Shown here piece after piece: positions 15,020 to 22,558 of a stretch of 26,922 nt of DNA. The notes under the pieces were generated by a model. It did no database searches. It had not been told where the DNA came from and saw only the letters and a list, made by a program, of their open reading frames with translations. The translations under genes were made by a program, and so were the position numbers. The stretch comes from Mycobacterium paragordonae. Its GTDB lineage: Bacteria > Actinomycetota > Actinomycetes > Mycobacteriales > Mycobacteriaceae. Every line of letters starts with the position of its first letter. Position 1 is the stretch's first letter. The DNA lies in assembly GCF_003614435.1 (NCBI RefSeq), contig NZ_CP025549.1, positions 1 to 26,922 on the forward strand, read 5' to 3'.

Positions 15020-15485
15020 TGCCGCCGGAGCAGGTCAAAGACCGCCCTTGACGCCCGAGCAGCTGACGGCCCTGACGGCCTCGCTGTTCGAGGGCCACAT
15101 CGGCTTGCAGTTCTCCGAAATCGGAGCCGACCGCGTGCGCGCAAACCTCACGATCAGGCCAGAGCTGTGCCAAGGTACCGGAGTCACTCACGGTGGGGTG
15201 TATTGCTCGATGGCCGAATCCGTCGCCAGTATGGGAGCGAGTATCGCGCTCAATGGCAAGGGCTACGCCGTGGGAATCAACAACAACACCGACTTTCTCC
15301 GCGCAACGCGCGACGGTGTTCTGACTGCCGAGGGCACCCCCGTATTCCGGGGTCGACAACAGCAGCTGTGGCGAGTCGTCATCACGGGCAGCGACGGTCG
15401 TGAATGCGCCCAAGCCCACGTGCGCCTGCAGAACGTGATGGTTGACCCCGCACAAGCCTTGCGGATTGGGCGGCCACTCGCGTGA
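14997..15485 (+). CDS. PaaI-type hotdog thioesterase
   Basis: The 162-residue product is a hotdog-fold acyl-CoA thioesterase of the PaaI/YdiI group. It has the signature GTGVTHGGVYCSMAESVASM with His65-Gly-Gly and the catalytic-type Glu74 on the central helix. GYAVGINNNTDFLRAT and GRQQQLWRVVITG follow, the edge strands that shape the substrate pocket. The overall pattern closely resembles mycobacterial proteins of the Rv1847 type. These hydrolyse acyl-CoA; the natural substrate here is unknown. The ATG overlaps the end of the resolvase gene. Directly after the stop there is a 12-bp palindrome, AGCTGATCAGCT (15485-15496). Confidence 0.88.
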   Translation: MSMPEDSDAAGAGQRPPLTPEQLTALTASLFEGHIGLQFSEIGADRVRANLTIRPELCQGTGVTHGGVYCSMAESVASMGASIALNGKGYAVGINNNTDFLRATRDGVLTAEGTPVFRGRQQQLWRVVITGSDGRECAQAHVRLQNVMVDPAQALRIGRPLA

Positions 15486-15565
15486 GCTGATCAGCTGCAT
15501 GACGTCACCGGCTGATCTTCGAGACAACGGGGAATAACGCGGCGGCAGCGCTACGCTGCTGTGTC

Positions 15566-16579
15566 GTGTTAAAGACGCGCCTGGACACCGCTCGGATCCG
15601 AGCAGCGCGGCAGGTCATCGACCCGATTTTTCTCGACACGCCGCTGTACCGCTGCGAGGCGTTGGAACCCGATCTGGGGTGCACGGTGAGCATCAAGCTC
15701 GAAACGGCGAACCCGGTCCGTAGCTTCAAGGCTCGCGGCACCGAGGTAGTCGCGAGCCTGCTCGCCGACAAGGGCTCGTCTGCCGTGGTGTGTGGCAGCG
15801 CGGGCAACCTCGGGCAGGCCCTGGCTTGGTCTGGTCGCGCCAGGGGTCTTGAGGTCACGGTCGTGGCATCCCGGTTTGCACCTGCGGTCAAGCTCGATCG
15901 CATCCGCGCACTGGGCGCGAGATTGGAGTTAGTGGACGGCGATAACGAGATGGCCCGTGTCCGGGCGGCAGCCATCGCACGGCATGACGGTATCGGGCTG
16001 CTCGATGACAGCTTGGACATCGAAACCTGTGAGGGCGCGGCGACCATTGGCCTGGAACTGGTCGACGCTGGGTCGTCGTTCGACGCTGTGCTGATCGCTC
16101 TCGGGGGTGGAGCGCTGGCTACCGGCATCGGGCATGTGATGAAGGCCCTCGCGCCCGATGTCGAGGTGATCTGTGTTCAGCCGGCCGGCGCACCGGCGAT
16201 GACACGTTCGTGGCGTCAGCGGCGCGTTGTCACCACCGACTCGGTTGACACCATCGCAGATGCTGTCGCCGGCCGGTGTCCAATTCCGGAGGTCCTCGAC
16301 GACCTCCTCCTGGTCGGCGACGACGCCGTCTTGGTCCAGGAAGCATCGATCATCGCCGGTATGCGGGTACTTCTGAAGGACGCTGGCCTCATTGTCGAAC
16401 CGTCGGCCGCGCTCGGCATCGCGGCGATCCTGGAAGACCGTGACCGCTTTGCTGACCGCCACGTCATCACCATCGTGTGCGGCAGCAACGTCGACCTAGA
16501 CGCCTATCACCGCTGGGTCGGTGCCGGTACCGAGGACCCGCTGACTCTTAATCAGCGGGTCCTGCGTCGGAAACCCTGA
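15566..16579 (+). CDS. PLP-dependent threonine/serine dehydratase-like enzyme
   Basis: The 337-residue fold-type II PLP enzyme has Lys55 in NPVRSFKARGTE as the Schiff-base lysine. SAGNLGQALA (about 78-87) corresponds to the substrate loop S-x-GN-x-G, and GGGALATG (180-187) is the glycine loop that grips the PLP phosphate. Near the C-terminus CGSNVDLDAYHRW is like the threonine dehydratase CGGN block. The length fits serine/threonine ammonia-lyases without a regulatory ACT domain. It may deaminate Ser or Thr, or act as a related racemase or lyase. The GTG start at 15566 has no clear ribosome site. It lies 80 bp after the thioesterase gene and may share its transcript. Confidence 0.88.
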   Translation: MLKTRLDTARIRAARQVIDPIFLDTPLYRCEALEPDLGCTVSIKLETANPVRSFKARGTEVVASLLADKGSSAVVCGSAGNLGQALAWSGRARGLEVTVVASRFAPAVKLDRIRALGARLELVDGDNEMARVRAAAIARHDGIGLLDDSLDIETCEGAATIGLELVDAGSSFDAVLIALGGGALATGIGHVMKALAPDVEVICVQPAGAPAMTRSWRQRRVVTTDSVDTIADAVAGRCPIPEVLDDLLLVGDDAVLVQEASIIAGMRVLLKDAGLIVEPSAALGIAAILEDRDRFADRHVITIVCGSNVDLDAYHRWVGAGTEDPLTLNQRVLRRKP

Positions 16580-16945
16580 CAGGACAGCCTGGCCCCCCGG
16601 CCGAGGACTCAGTCACTCGGCGGCTAAAGCGTGGCGTTGGCGGCCGAGCTCGCGGTGTACAGCGTCGTCAAGTGGATGTGGGAAGCGGAGGCATGATGGG
16701 ATAGCGGCTGTTCACCATTGTTGGACTGGAGCAGCAACGTTCTGGTCGGGAAGTGGCGTGACTAATGGAATCAAGCCAGGCTTAACCAACCCTTCGTTAA
16801 CAGTCGCCCTGGCGAGCGAGCCCGCTAACCCACCACGCTGTCCCGAAAACCTTCGTTATCGGGAACACGCGGGCAAAAGAAGCCAGGTAGGTCGCCGGGG
16901 TTGGCCTTGCGTCGCCCTAGTTGCCACTTTGACGACGCGACCGAG
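16580..16945. other. gene-free stretch
   Basis: No convincing gene is present. A 63-residue frame at 16758-16949 has no domain-like character. GCCGAG (16600-16605) and CTCGGC (16616-16621) form a 6-bp stem shortly after the dehydratase stop. It could end that transcript, although no T-run follows. Confidence 0.4.
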
Positions 16946-17368
16946 TTAATCGTCCTGTTGCCAGAGCTGTGCGGTGAGGTCCTGGAACGTGACTAAAGCA
17001 ACGGGATCATCGTCGCGCAGCAGCGCCGACTTGCTCATCCAGGCGCGCACGGTTGAGCCGTCGGCGTGTACCAACTCGACGAGTTCGCCGCCGTGGAGTC
17101 GCATGACGGACACGGGGGATGATTGGTCTGTGGGCAAGGTGGTAAAGAGCTGGGAAAATTTCAGAGTGTGCAGCGATTTGAGGGAATATCCCAGCATGCT
17201 GGCGAATGTTGAGTTGGTGAAGAGGATGGTGCCGTCGTGGGAAATGGCGAGTACGGCGACGGGGATTCGGTCTAGTACCACGAGTGCGGGTAAGTGGATC
17301 AGGGTGCTCAGCGGTGATTGACCGTCCTGCCCTGGGCGGCGGCGTTCCTGATGCTGATCGTCGGGCAT
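16946..17368 (-). CDS. single-domain PAS protein
   Basis: The 140-residue protein consists of one PAS domain (about 30-135) after a charged N-terminal tail. The characteristic pattern is VLDRIPVAVLAISHDGTILF, TNSTFASMLGYSLKSLHTLK and HADGSTVRAWMSKSALLRDD, ending VALVTFQDLTAQ. PAS domains sense small ligands, redox state or mediate protein contacts. No kinase, HTH or other output domain is attached, so it probably signals through a partner. The ATG has TAAGGAACC upstream. The STAS gene upstream on the same strand is a reasonable partner in an anti-sigma-type cascade, but a 289-bp gap separates them. Confidence 0.85.
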   Translation of the reverse strand: MPDDQHQERRRPGQDGQSPLSTLIHLPALVVLDRIPVAVLAISHDGTILFTNSTFASMLGYSLKSLHTLKFSQLFTTLPTDQSSPVSVMRLHGGELVELVHADGSTVRAWMSKSALLRDDDPVALVTFQDLTAQLWQQDD

Positions 17369-17464
17369 CGGTTCCTTAGTTCCACTGTTCTTGCGAACGG
17401 GCGGGGCTCAATGTTACCCACGTCACACAACCGTCAGGGCGAATCGCTTAATTGAGAGTGCTCG

Positions 17465-17491
17465 GTGCGGCGTGCGGCGTGCGGCGTGCGG
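17465..17491 (+). repeat. 7-bp microsatellite
   Basis: GTGCGGC is repeated nearly four times in the gap between the PAS and STAS genes. It sits in a GC-rich stretch (17369-17657) that holds no supportable gene. It is probably slippage-prone. Confidence 0.8.
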
Positions 17492-17657
17492 GGTGGAGGC
17501 GTTAGAGGCGTTGCTCGAATCGGCTTGAATTGCTCGTGTCGCGGCGGTGACGCCGCCGGCTTCCTCGTGGCGGTGCGCGGCATCTGCGCTTCGCGCGACT
17601 GCGGTGGGCTGATCGCTTCGGCGCGGGGAGCCCAGCGAGACGGCAGGCGCGGGATAG

Positions 17658-18113
17658 TCAGCCGTTTGGTTGACGGTTCGGCAGGCCGCGGCGCGGTGGC
17701 GGGTGTAGCGCGGCGGACTTGTGCAGGTATAACGGCAGCTCGGACTGGAGGCGGGCTGCAGCAATGATGCGGGCCGTAATGGGTTGGCTGCTGACCAGTC
17801 GCAGCTCGATGCCGCGGGCGCGGCACTGTTGTGAGGCCTCGACCAAGACACCGAAGGCGCACACCGCCATGAAGTCCAGTCCGCTGGTATCGACGACGAG
17901 TGGCCCCGGGGCGGCGGTAGCGTGCGCGGCCGCGCGCACGATCTGCCTCCAGGTTCTCACGTTGCTCGCGTCGATCTCTCCGCCGGCGCAGAGCAGCACA
18001 GCCAAGCCGCGGCGTTCGGTGGTGGCTCGCAACAGGCTGTCATTGGCATTCGTCATGAAGGCGAACTCTTTGCTGAGGTGCGCGGGTGATGGAAGCATTT
18101 CGGTGCTGCCCAT
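17658..18113 (-). CDS. STAS-domain protein (anti-anti-sigma-like)
   Basis: The 151-residue product has a STAS domain from about 20 to 125: LAVLLCAGGEIDASNVRTWR, then PLVVDTSGLDFMAVCAFGVL and RARGIELRLVSSQPITARII. The domain normally binds an anti-sigma kinase and is switched by phosphorylation of a serine in a D-S-S-G loop. Here that loop reads FMAVCAFG, so the usual phosphoserine is absent, as in some mycobacterial STAS proteins. It may act constitutively or by another signal. The start at 18113 is chosen for the AGGGAAA upstream; an inner ATG at 18056 is possible. The Pro/Arg-rich C-terminus looks disordered. Confidence 0.82.
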   Translation of the reverse strand: MGSTEMLPSPAHLSKEFAFMTNANDSLLRATTERRGLAVLLCAGGEIDASNVRTWRQIVRAAAHATAAPGPLVVDTSGLDFMAVCAFGVLVEASQQCRARGIELRLVSSQPITARIIAAARLQSELPLYLHKSAALHPPPRRGLPNRQPNG

Positions 18114-18443
18114 GGGTTTCCCTAGAGGTGCTGCTTCACCCAGTGTCGATGCTCGCCCCTGCACTGCTCAAAGGCGGAGCCGACCCGATTCCACCAGCAA
18201 GTTTACCGCTGTAATACGTGCCGTGGTAGCTGTACCTCGCACCGTTTTCCTTTGTAAACGCTTCGCGACAGCTGGTCGGTTTCGTCAGACATTCCACATA
18301 CTGAGAATCGTTGCGCTGACCAATCCTGCTAGCCCGAACCAAGAGCCGTCTCTAGAATTTCGGATTCGCAATGGCAACTCCCCTCATGACACCCTGCTGG
18401 GCTCCTTCGCGGCATGCCCTTCCTCGTACTAGCCGTGCTTGTG
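18114..18443. other. gene-free stretch
   Basis: I found no convincing gene here. A minus-strand frame of 68 residues at 18136-18342 lacks a ribosome site and recognisable features. The stretch must carry the promoter of the STAS gene. No clear sigma-factor motif could be fixed by eye. Confidence 0.4.
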
Positions 18444-18522
18444 CGTGGTGGTGTCGGTTGTCAAGGTTCGGCTTTTGGGTCGACCGCACAGCGGCATGGC
18501 CTTGACAGCCGACACCACCACG
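18444..18522. repeat. long inverted repeat, 23-bp arms
   Basis: The arms at 18444-18466 and 18500-18522 are inverted copies with a single mismatch and a 33-base loop. The structure starts 44 bp after the end of the parB-like gene. It could be a terminator for the par transcript, a single-strand origin or a partition-related site. There is no T-run, which argues against a simple intrinsic terminator. Confidence 0.8.
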
Positions 18523-18565
18523 TCCACCACAATTGGCGACGAGGAAAGACATGGCAACCTTCAAT

Positions 18566-18958
18566 TCACAAAGGCATGCGGTCGTTGTGGTCCGGCCTGG
18601 GGATGCCAGCGCCGTCGAGGTATGTGTTGATGGCATCGTCGACGGTGTCGGTGATCGCATAGCCGCGGGCCTTGATCCATTCGAGCCGTGCCAGCGTTCC
18701 TGAGTGCAGCTGCGTTGCGAACGGGCTTTTCGCCTTGCGCTGCCGCGCCTTTAACCGCACCGGCGGCTCGGCCGCCTCATTTCTTTGGTCGGGGGTGACC
18801 ACCGGTGCGGGTGGAATCTCATCGTCCGACCGGCTGACTGTTGCCGCCGGCGTGGCGGATGTTTCTTCGGCTTTGACTCGGGCGGCCTCGGCCCGCCGCT
18901 CCGCGCGGGACAAGGGTCGGGTGGAGCCGAGCTGTAGACCGCTGGGCTTCGCGTTCAT
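18566..18958 (-). CDS. parB: small ParB-like/RHH-type partition protein
   Basis: The 130-residue product has a basic, disordered N-terminal two thirds (SRAERRAEAARVKAEE; KARQRKAKSPFATQL). Its C-terminal segment TLARLEWIKARGYAITDTVD, followed by DAINTYLDGAGIP, resembles a ribbon-helix-helix/Arc-type DNA-binding domain. Small proteins like this commonly follow parA on plasmids and bind the centromere, with the flexible tail stimulating the ParA ATPase. Its ATG overlaps the parA stop by four bases, the usual coupling in par operons. The name is inferred mainly from that position. Confidence 0.75.
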   Translation of the reverse strand: MNAKPSGLQLGSTRPLSRAERRAEAARVKAEETSATPAATVSRSDDEIPPAPVVTPDQRNEAAEPPVRLKARQRKAKSPFATQLHSGTLARLEWIKARGYAITDTVDDAINTYLDGAGIPRPDHNDRMPL

Positions 18959-19761
18959 GCTGCTTGCCTCCTTGCCGCGATACGTTCGGCGACTTCTCGG
19001 TATGCCACTGCGGCCGTGCTGGTGGGGGCGTGCACGTGGACCGGTACGCGCTTGCCCTTGGCCTCGACCACTCGCACGGTGTGCGGAATCTCGCCCAGAT
19101 ACGCCCCGCCGGCATCCCACTCCCCCCAATCGGCTCGCAGCTGCTTGCGAACATCCTTGCTGGCCTTGGGATTACCGTCGAAATCGGTCAGCAGCACATA
19201 TCGGATTTCGACGGCCGGGTTGAGCGTCTCCTGAACATCGAGGATCGCGTTACCAAGCTCCACCAGCCCGTCAACTTCATCGGGCCCGGCCTTGAGGACC
19301 GCCAAGACGTAATCGGCGGCCGCCAGCGCCGCAGTGGTCAACTCACCCAACGCCGGCGGGCAGTCCATGAGCACGAAGTCGTAGTCGTCGATGTCGTCGA
19401 GCTGGCGGGCGAGGCGCAGCTGGCCACCCGACCCGAGTCCGGTGCGCTCAAGCTCCTTGAGCGCGAGATGACCCGGTGCGACATCGATCCCGAACTGGCT
19501 CGGCCGGATGACCTTCGCGAGCGGGACGCGCATCGCCCTGTCCGGGTGCAATACCTCATACATCGAGGCATCGTCGGCGCCAAGCTCGACGCCGAGGCCC
19601 TTAGTGCTGTGGGCCTGCTGATCCATGTCGATCACGAGAACGCGAAAGCCCATCGTGGCGAGATTTGCGCCAAGGTTGATCGTGGTGGTCGTCTTACCAA
19701 CGCCGCCTTTCTGGAGTGCCACCGCCACGATTTCGCAGCGCTCACCTGCGGAAACATTCAT
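18955..19761 (-). CDS. parA: ParA-type plasmid partition ATPase
   Basis: The 268-residue deviant-Walker ATPase has ALQKGGVGKTTTTINLGANL with signature Lys18 and catalytic Lys23, VLVIDMDQQAHSTKGLG as motif A', and DFVLMDCPPALGELT as Walker B. LTDFDGNPKASKDVRKQL lies in the C-terminal half. It lacks an N-terminal helix-turn-helix, so it is of the shorter type in which the small partner protein usually autoregulates the operon. The frame opens at 19830, inside the upstream repeats; the ATG at 19761 matches the family N-terminus. ParA moves plasmid copies over the nucleoid. It is coupled to the parB-like gene downstream. Confidence 0.93.
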   Translation of the reverse strand: MNVSAGERCEIVAVALQKGGVGKTTTTINLGANLATMGFRVLVIDMDQQAHSTKGLGVELGADDASMYEVLHPDRAMRVPLAKVIRPSQFGIDVAPGHLALKELERTGLGSGGQLRLARQLDDIDDYDFVLMDCPPALGELTTAALAAADYVLAVLKAGPDEVDGLVELGNAILDVQETLNPAVEIRYVLLTDFDGNPKASKDVRKQLRADWGEWDAGGAYLGEIPHTVRVVEAKGKRVPVHVHAPTSTAAVAYREVAERIAARRQAA

Positions 19762-19780
19762 AGCGCGATAGCTTACCAGA

Positions 19781-19832
19781 TTACATACATGATAGTATGC
19801 ATTCTTTATTACATGTAAGTTTGTATGCATAC
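19781..19832. promoter_or_regulatory. AT-rich repeat region upstream of parA, candidate parS/operator
   Basis: Two 22-bp units at 19781-19802 and 19809-19830 share TTACAT at the left and GTATGCAT at the right, agree at 17 of 22 positions by my count and are 28 bp apart. Perfect palindromes TTACATGTAA (19809-19818) and GTATGCATAC (19823-19832) overlap them. The region is much richer in A+T than its surroundings and lies directly before parA. A centromere and operator bound by the small partition protein would look like this. Confidence 0.6.
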
Positions 19833-20078
19833 ATTTGTGCAGCCTTCCCCTGGGTTGGGCTCACGGCCCGAGCAGGAAAATCTGCAGCGCCTGGTGCCGT
19901 TAAACCGAAGGGTTAAAGGGCGGGCCCCGGTGGACTCCGGGAGGCCCAGCGCGTCGGGTCGATGAGGCGGCCTCGCAGGCCAGTTCGGTGTGCCACTGGC
20001 TCGCTTAGCCCAACCAGTGCACCTCGCGGCAACGGGACAACTGTCCAGTCAATAGCCGGTTAGTTAGGGTTTATTGAA

Positions 20079-20759
20079 ATGAGTTTTTTCAGCTCGATCC
20101 CACAACCCCCGCCGCCTGAGCCGATGCGACAGCCTTTACTCGCTTGGATGCAACCCGATGCGGTGATCCCCGCATCGGTGCCTGGCGAGCTACTGCTGAT
20201 CCGCACCGAAGAGGTAGCGGTGTCGATTGGCAGCATTTGCGCCTACCCGAACGGGTTCGAGTTCACCGCCCACGTCCGCAGGCGCGGCAGCGACCACAGC
20301 GAGCCAGGCTGGCACGATCCGTTTGGCCGTTTCGGGCAGCGCGGCCCACAAGCATCGAGCGGTGACGCCTTGCGGCTCGGTCTTTTCTACGCCGACGGAC
20401 GTCGCGGCGCCACCACCGGCGGCCACTGGGGGCCAGGCGATCCCGATGGCCTGGTTCTGATGCCTGCCGGCGCGGGGGGAAGTGCCCGGCGGTGGGACGG
20501 CAAGTTCTGGGTGTATCCGCTGCCACCGGAGGGCCCGGTGACGTTCGTGGCAGCCTGGCCAAAATACGCGCTGGCCGAAACTCAAGCGGAGCTGGACGGG
20601 GCCGCGATCCGCGCAGCCTCCGGGCGAGCAGTGACCTTGTGGCCGGAGGAATCGGAGATCAGTCCGGGCGGCGGTGGCTGGAGCAGCCAGACACTCACTG
20701 CGTACCAGACTGCCGAGCCAGAATCGGCGGCAGAACAACCGCCCCACCCACAACAATGA
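20079..20759 (+). CDS. hypothetical actinobacterial protein
   Basis: The 226-residue soluble protein is of a type often seen in actinobacteria but without assigned function. It has a Pro-rich start (SSIPQPPPPEPM), then VSIGSICAYPNGFEFTAHVR, GDALRLGLFYADGRRGATT and GGSARRWDGKFWVYPLPPEG. GPVTFVAAWPKY and a helix ending AVTLWPEE follow. The pattern suggests a beta-sandwich domain. There is no signal peptide or membrane segment. It starts with ATG 318 bp from parA, in the opposite direction, so the shared region 19762-20078 carries both promoters. Its role on the plasmid is unknown. Confidence 0.8.
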   Translation: MSFFSSIPQPPPPEPMRQPLLAWMQPDAVIPASVPGELLLIRTEEVAVSIGSICAYPNGFEFTAHVRRRGSDHSEPGWHDPFGRFGQRGPQASSGDALRLGLFYADGRRGATTGGHWGPGDPDGLVLMPAGAGGSARRWDGKFWVYPLPPEGPVTFVAAWPKYALAETQAELDGAAIRAASGRAVTLWPEESEISPGGGGWSSQTLTAYQTAEPESAAEQPPHPQQ

Positions 20760-21398
20760 TCACTTTGGAATCACCTAGGCGCAGGTGGCGGAGCTTTCGG
20801 AGCCGAGACGATCCCCGAGAAGGAAGGATTGACGGCTCAGCAGCACGCGGTTCGGTGGTCGCTGATGCTCCGTCGTTCGATCGCCCGGTTCTGACGGACT
20901 TCATACCGTGGGAATCATGAACGCCGCCGAGCACTAGGCAGCATGGCTGGACAGATACGGCGACGACTACACCACCGATGACGAGTGCCGCGTCGCCTAC
21001 CGTGACTTCAAAGCGAATCTGGCAAAGACTCACCGAAGCCGCAGACTCGCTTCGCGAGCGAGACGCCGACGGCGAATCGTGATTACCGCTGATGCCGTGC
21101 CCGTCGCCGTCTACCTCGGAGTCCGCACGAGAGCGTGTCACTGCCAACTTTGAGCCGTAAGAACTGCGCACCCCCGAGGCGTGTCCGCTGATCACGGGGC
21201 GTCTGCACCCCCGCTCGCTAACGTCTGCGGCATGCGCATCGACACGTTCCATCGCTGGCGTAGACACAGATCATCCTGCGGACCCTGTGAACCGGTCTGG
21301 TTCACGCCAACAATCGGTGTGAGGACAGCACACCTCGACCTGACCGTGATGATCCGGGTAGGCCGTACGGCGACCCGCCAGGCTGTCCGGGGCACATA
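20760..21398. other. stretch with only decayed coding sequence
   Basis: Apart from the broken small gene at 20917-21082 I see no convincing gene here. A minus-strand frame of 190 residues at 20695-21267 runs antisense to both neighbours and has no domain-like character. The stretch looks like eroding DNA between two intact genes. Confidence 0.5.
20917..21082 (+). pseudogene. small gene with an internal TAG and a frameshift
   Basis: From ATG 20917 the frame reads MNAAEH, a TAG at 20935-20937, then AAWLDRYGDDYTTDDECRVA YRDF with strongly protein-like composition. Shortly after, around 21005-21015, the adjacent frame takes over and reads KRIWQRLTEAADSLRERDAD, ending GES and TGA at 21080-21082. 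Repaired, this would be a small acidic helical protein of about 54 residues. Two independent lesions in so short a gene indicate a pseudogene. I do not recognise the family. Confidence 0.5.
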
Positions 21399-21932
21399 GT
21401 GACCGCTCGGCACATCTACGTCGACGAGACCAAGCACCGTGACTATTTGATGGTGGCGGCGGTCGTGTTAGGGGAGGATCTGACGTCGGCTCGCGCTGTC
21501 GTTCAGGAGCTTCTCAAGCCCGGACAGCGCCATCTTCATATGAAGGACGAGGCGGACGGTCGCAAAGAGACCATCGCCAAGGCACTCGTCAGCGCCGATC
21601 TTCGCGCGACGGTCTATGACGCGGGCCGGCGACACCGCACCCAGGTGCTTGCGCGGGCCGCGTGCCTGTCTGCGCTTGTCGAGGACCTGGCCACCAGTAA
21701 CGTCGAGACATTGATCGTCTTGGACCAGGACGAGAGCCTCGTGCAATCCGATCGCCGACTGCTCTACGGCGCTGTGCGCGCTGCGGGCTGCGAGGCCACA
21801 GTGCGCTACGAGCATCGGCGAGCGGCCTCAGAGCGTCTACTTGCTATCCCTGACGCCTTCGCCTGGTGTTGGGCCAAAGGCGGCCGCTGGCGGTCTCACA
21901 TCCGACCTGTGGTCACGGTCCAGCCGGTCTGA
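21399..21932 (+). CDS. DUF3800-like protein
   Basis: The 177-residue product begins HIYVDETKHRDYLMVAAVVL, which has the Y-x-DE(S/T) start with following hydrophobic strand typical of DUF3800 proteins, a group with an RNase H-like core. Further features are QRHLHMKDEADGRKETIAKA, VETLIVLDQDESLVQSDRRL with acidic residues on a strand, and a closing AFAWCWAKGGRWRSHIRPVV. DUF3800 proteins are often found on mobile elements and their activity is not settled. The start is GTG 21399. The motif match is by eye. Confidence 0.65.
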   Translation: MTARHIYVDETKHRDYLMVAAVVLGEDLTSARAVVQELLKPGQRHLHMKDEADGRKETIAKALVSADLRATVYDAGRRHRTQVLARAACLSALVEDLATSNVETLIVLDQDESLVQSDRRLLYGAVRAAGCEATVRYEHRRAASERLLAIPDAFAWCWAKGGRWRSHIRPVVTVQPV

Positions 21933-22099
21933 AACACACTCAGATACGCGCGAAGCCCGAGCGCCGCGGTCGTCCGGCCGGGTCTCGGGCTCACTTCCTG
22001 CAGCTATTGCCGCAGGCACCTGTGACTATACACCCGGCACAGTCGCTGGGTAAGGGGTCACCGAAAGCGGAGCTGGCAACGTCCCGCCATCAGGGCCGC

Positions 22100-22111
22100 G
22101 TAATCCATTAC
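22100..22111. promoter_or_regulatory. small palindrome upstream of the 22178 gene
   Basis: GTAAT and ATTAC flank a two-base centre 67 bp before the ATG at 22178. An operator for the small DNA-binding-like protein encoded there is possible. The arms are short, so chance cannot be excluded. Confidence 0.3.
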
Positions 22112-22177
22112 AAAAAGGTCACGGGTTGCGGCGTGTTGTTATCAGGTAACCGCCGTCGTGCTGGCACAGTCATCACC

Positions 22178-22390
22178 ATGGCCCAGTCGCGCAGCACACA
22201 CAAAGGCGATCGCGCCCAGATCATGGCGCGTCCCGATCGCATCGTCTACGACATCGTCAAACAAGAAGCCGCAGCCCGGGGGATCCCCATGGGGCAATAC
22301 GTGGCCGATGTTCTTGCCGCTCACGTAGGGCACCCCGAATTGGTGCGCGAACTTAACAAAAAGATGGAGGTTTTGCCGTTGGCGATGTGA
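22178..22390 (+). CDS. small plasmid protein, possible Arc/MetJ-like regulator
   Basis: The 70-residue product has a strand-like basic start (GDRAQIMARPDRIVYDIVKQ), then a helix and turn (ARGIPMGQYVADVLAAHVG) and the tail HPELVRELNKK, ending EVLPLAM. The strand-helix-helix order, with bases in the strand and the -x-QYVADVLA- helix, resembles ribbon-helix-helix proteins, and relatives of this form are frequent on actinobacterial plasmids. It lies just before the rep-like gene, where small proteins of this kind often control copy number. No ribosome site precedes the ATG, so a leaderless transcript is possible. The function is inferred from position. Confidence 0.7.
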   Translation: MAQSRSTHKGDRAQIMARPDRIVYDIVKQEAAARGIPMGQYVADVLAAHVGHPELVRELNKKMEVLPLAM

Positions 22391-22463
22391 GCACCGTAGC
22401 CCGACACAGTCGGGCAGATGGGAAACAATTCCATAGCGGTGTGGACGACTCGCTGAGATGACG

Positions 22464-22486
22464 AAGGCCCCGCATGGCGGGGCCTT
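22464..22486. terminator. strong hairpin between the small gene and rep
   Basis: AAGGCCCCGC (22464-22473) and GCGGGGCCTT (22477-22486) are perfect 10-bp arms around a three-base loop. It fits an intrinsic terminator for the 22178-22390 gene in a high-GC organism, although the following T-run is only two bases. As the first of several hairpins before rep it might also act as an attenuator. Confidence 0.75.
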
Positions 22487-22499
22487 GTCGAGGGGGTTT

Positions 22500-22552
22500 G
22501 AACCGAGTTAGCAGCTCGGTTCCGGGTCCGCACCCGTTGCCCCTGAAAGGGA
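22500..22552 (+). promoter_or_regulatory. structured leader with ribosome site in a hairpin
   Basis: Three stems follow each other: GAACCGAG/CTCGGTTC (22500-22507 and 22515-22522), CGGGT/ACCCG (22523-22527 and 22532-22536) and CCCT/AGGG (22541-22544 and 22548-22551). The last contains the AAAGGGA ribosome site of the rep-like gene, so folding would hide it. This suggests translational control of the initiator. Confidence 0.5.
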
Positions 22553-22558
22553 CGTGTC

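Noticed and set aside
17423..17862. Two 142-residue minus-strand frames overlapping the STAS gene
   Set aside because: They are alternative frames of the STAS gene and the GC-rich repeat region, with Pro/Arg/Ser-rich low-complexity composition.
20935..20937. TAG in the small gene as a recoded amber codon
   Set aside because: A frameshift further along the same short gene is better explained by decay, and no recoding element or suppressor tRNA is visible.
20695..21267. Minus-strand 190-residue frame
   Set aside because: It overlaps the end of the 20079 gene and the broken small gene on the other strand and shows no domain pattern.
22487..22545. tRNA-like look of the stems before rep
   Set aside because: The stems do not fit a cloverleaf, with no acceptor pairing, no anticodon arm of proper size and no standard T-loop.
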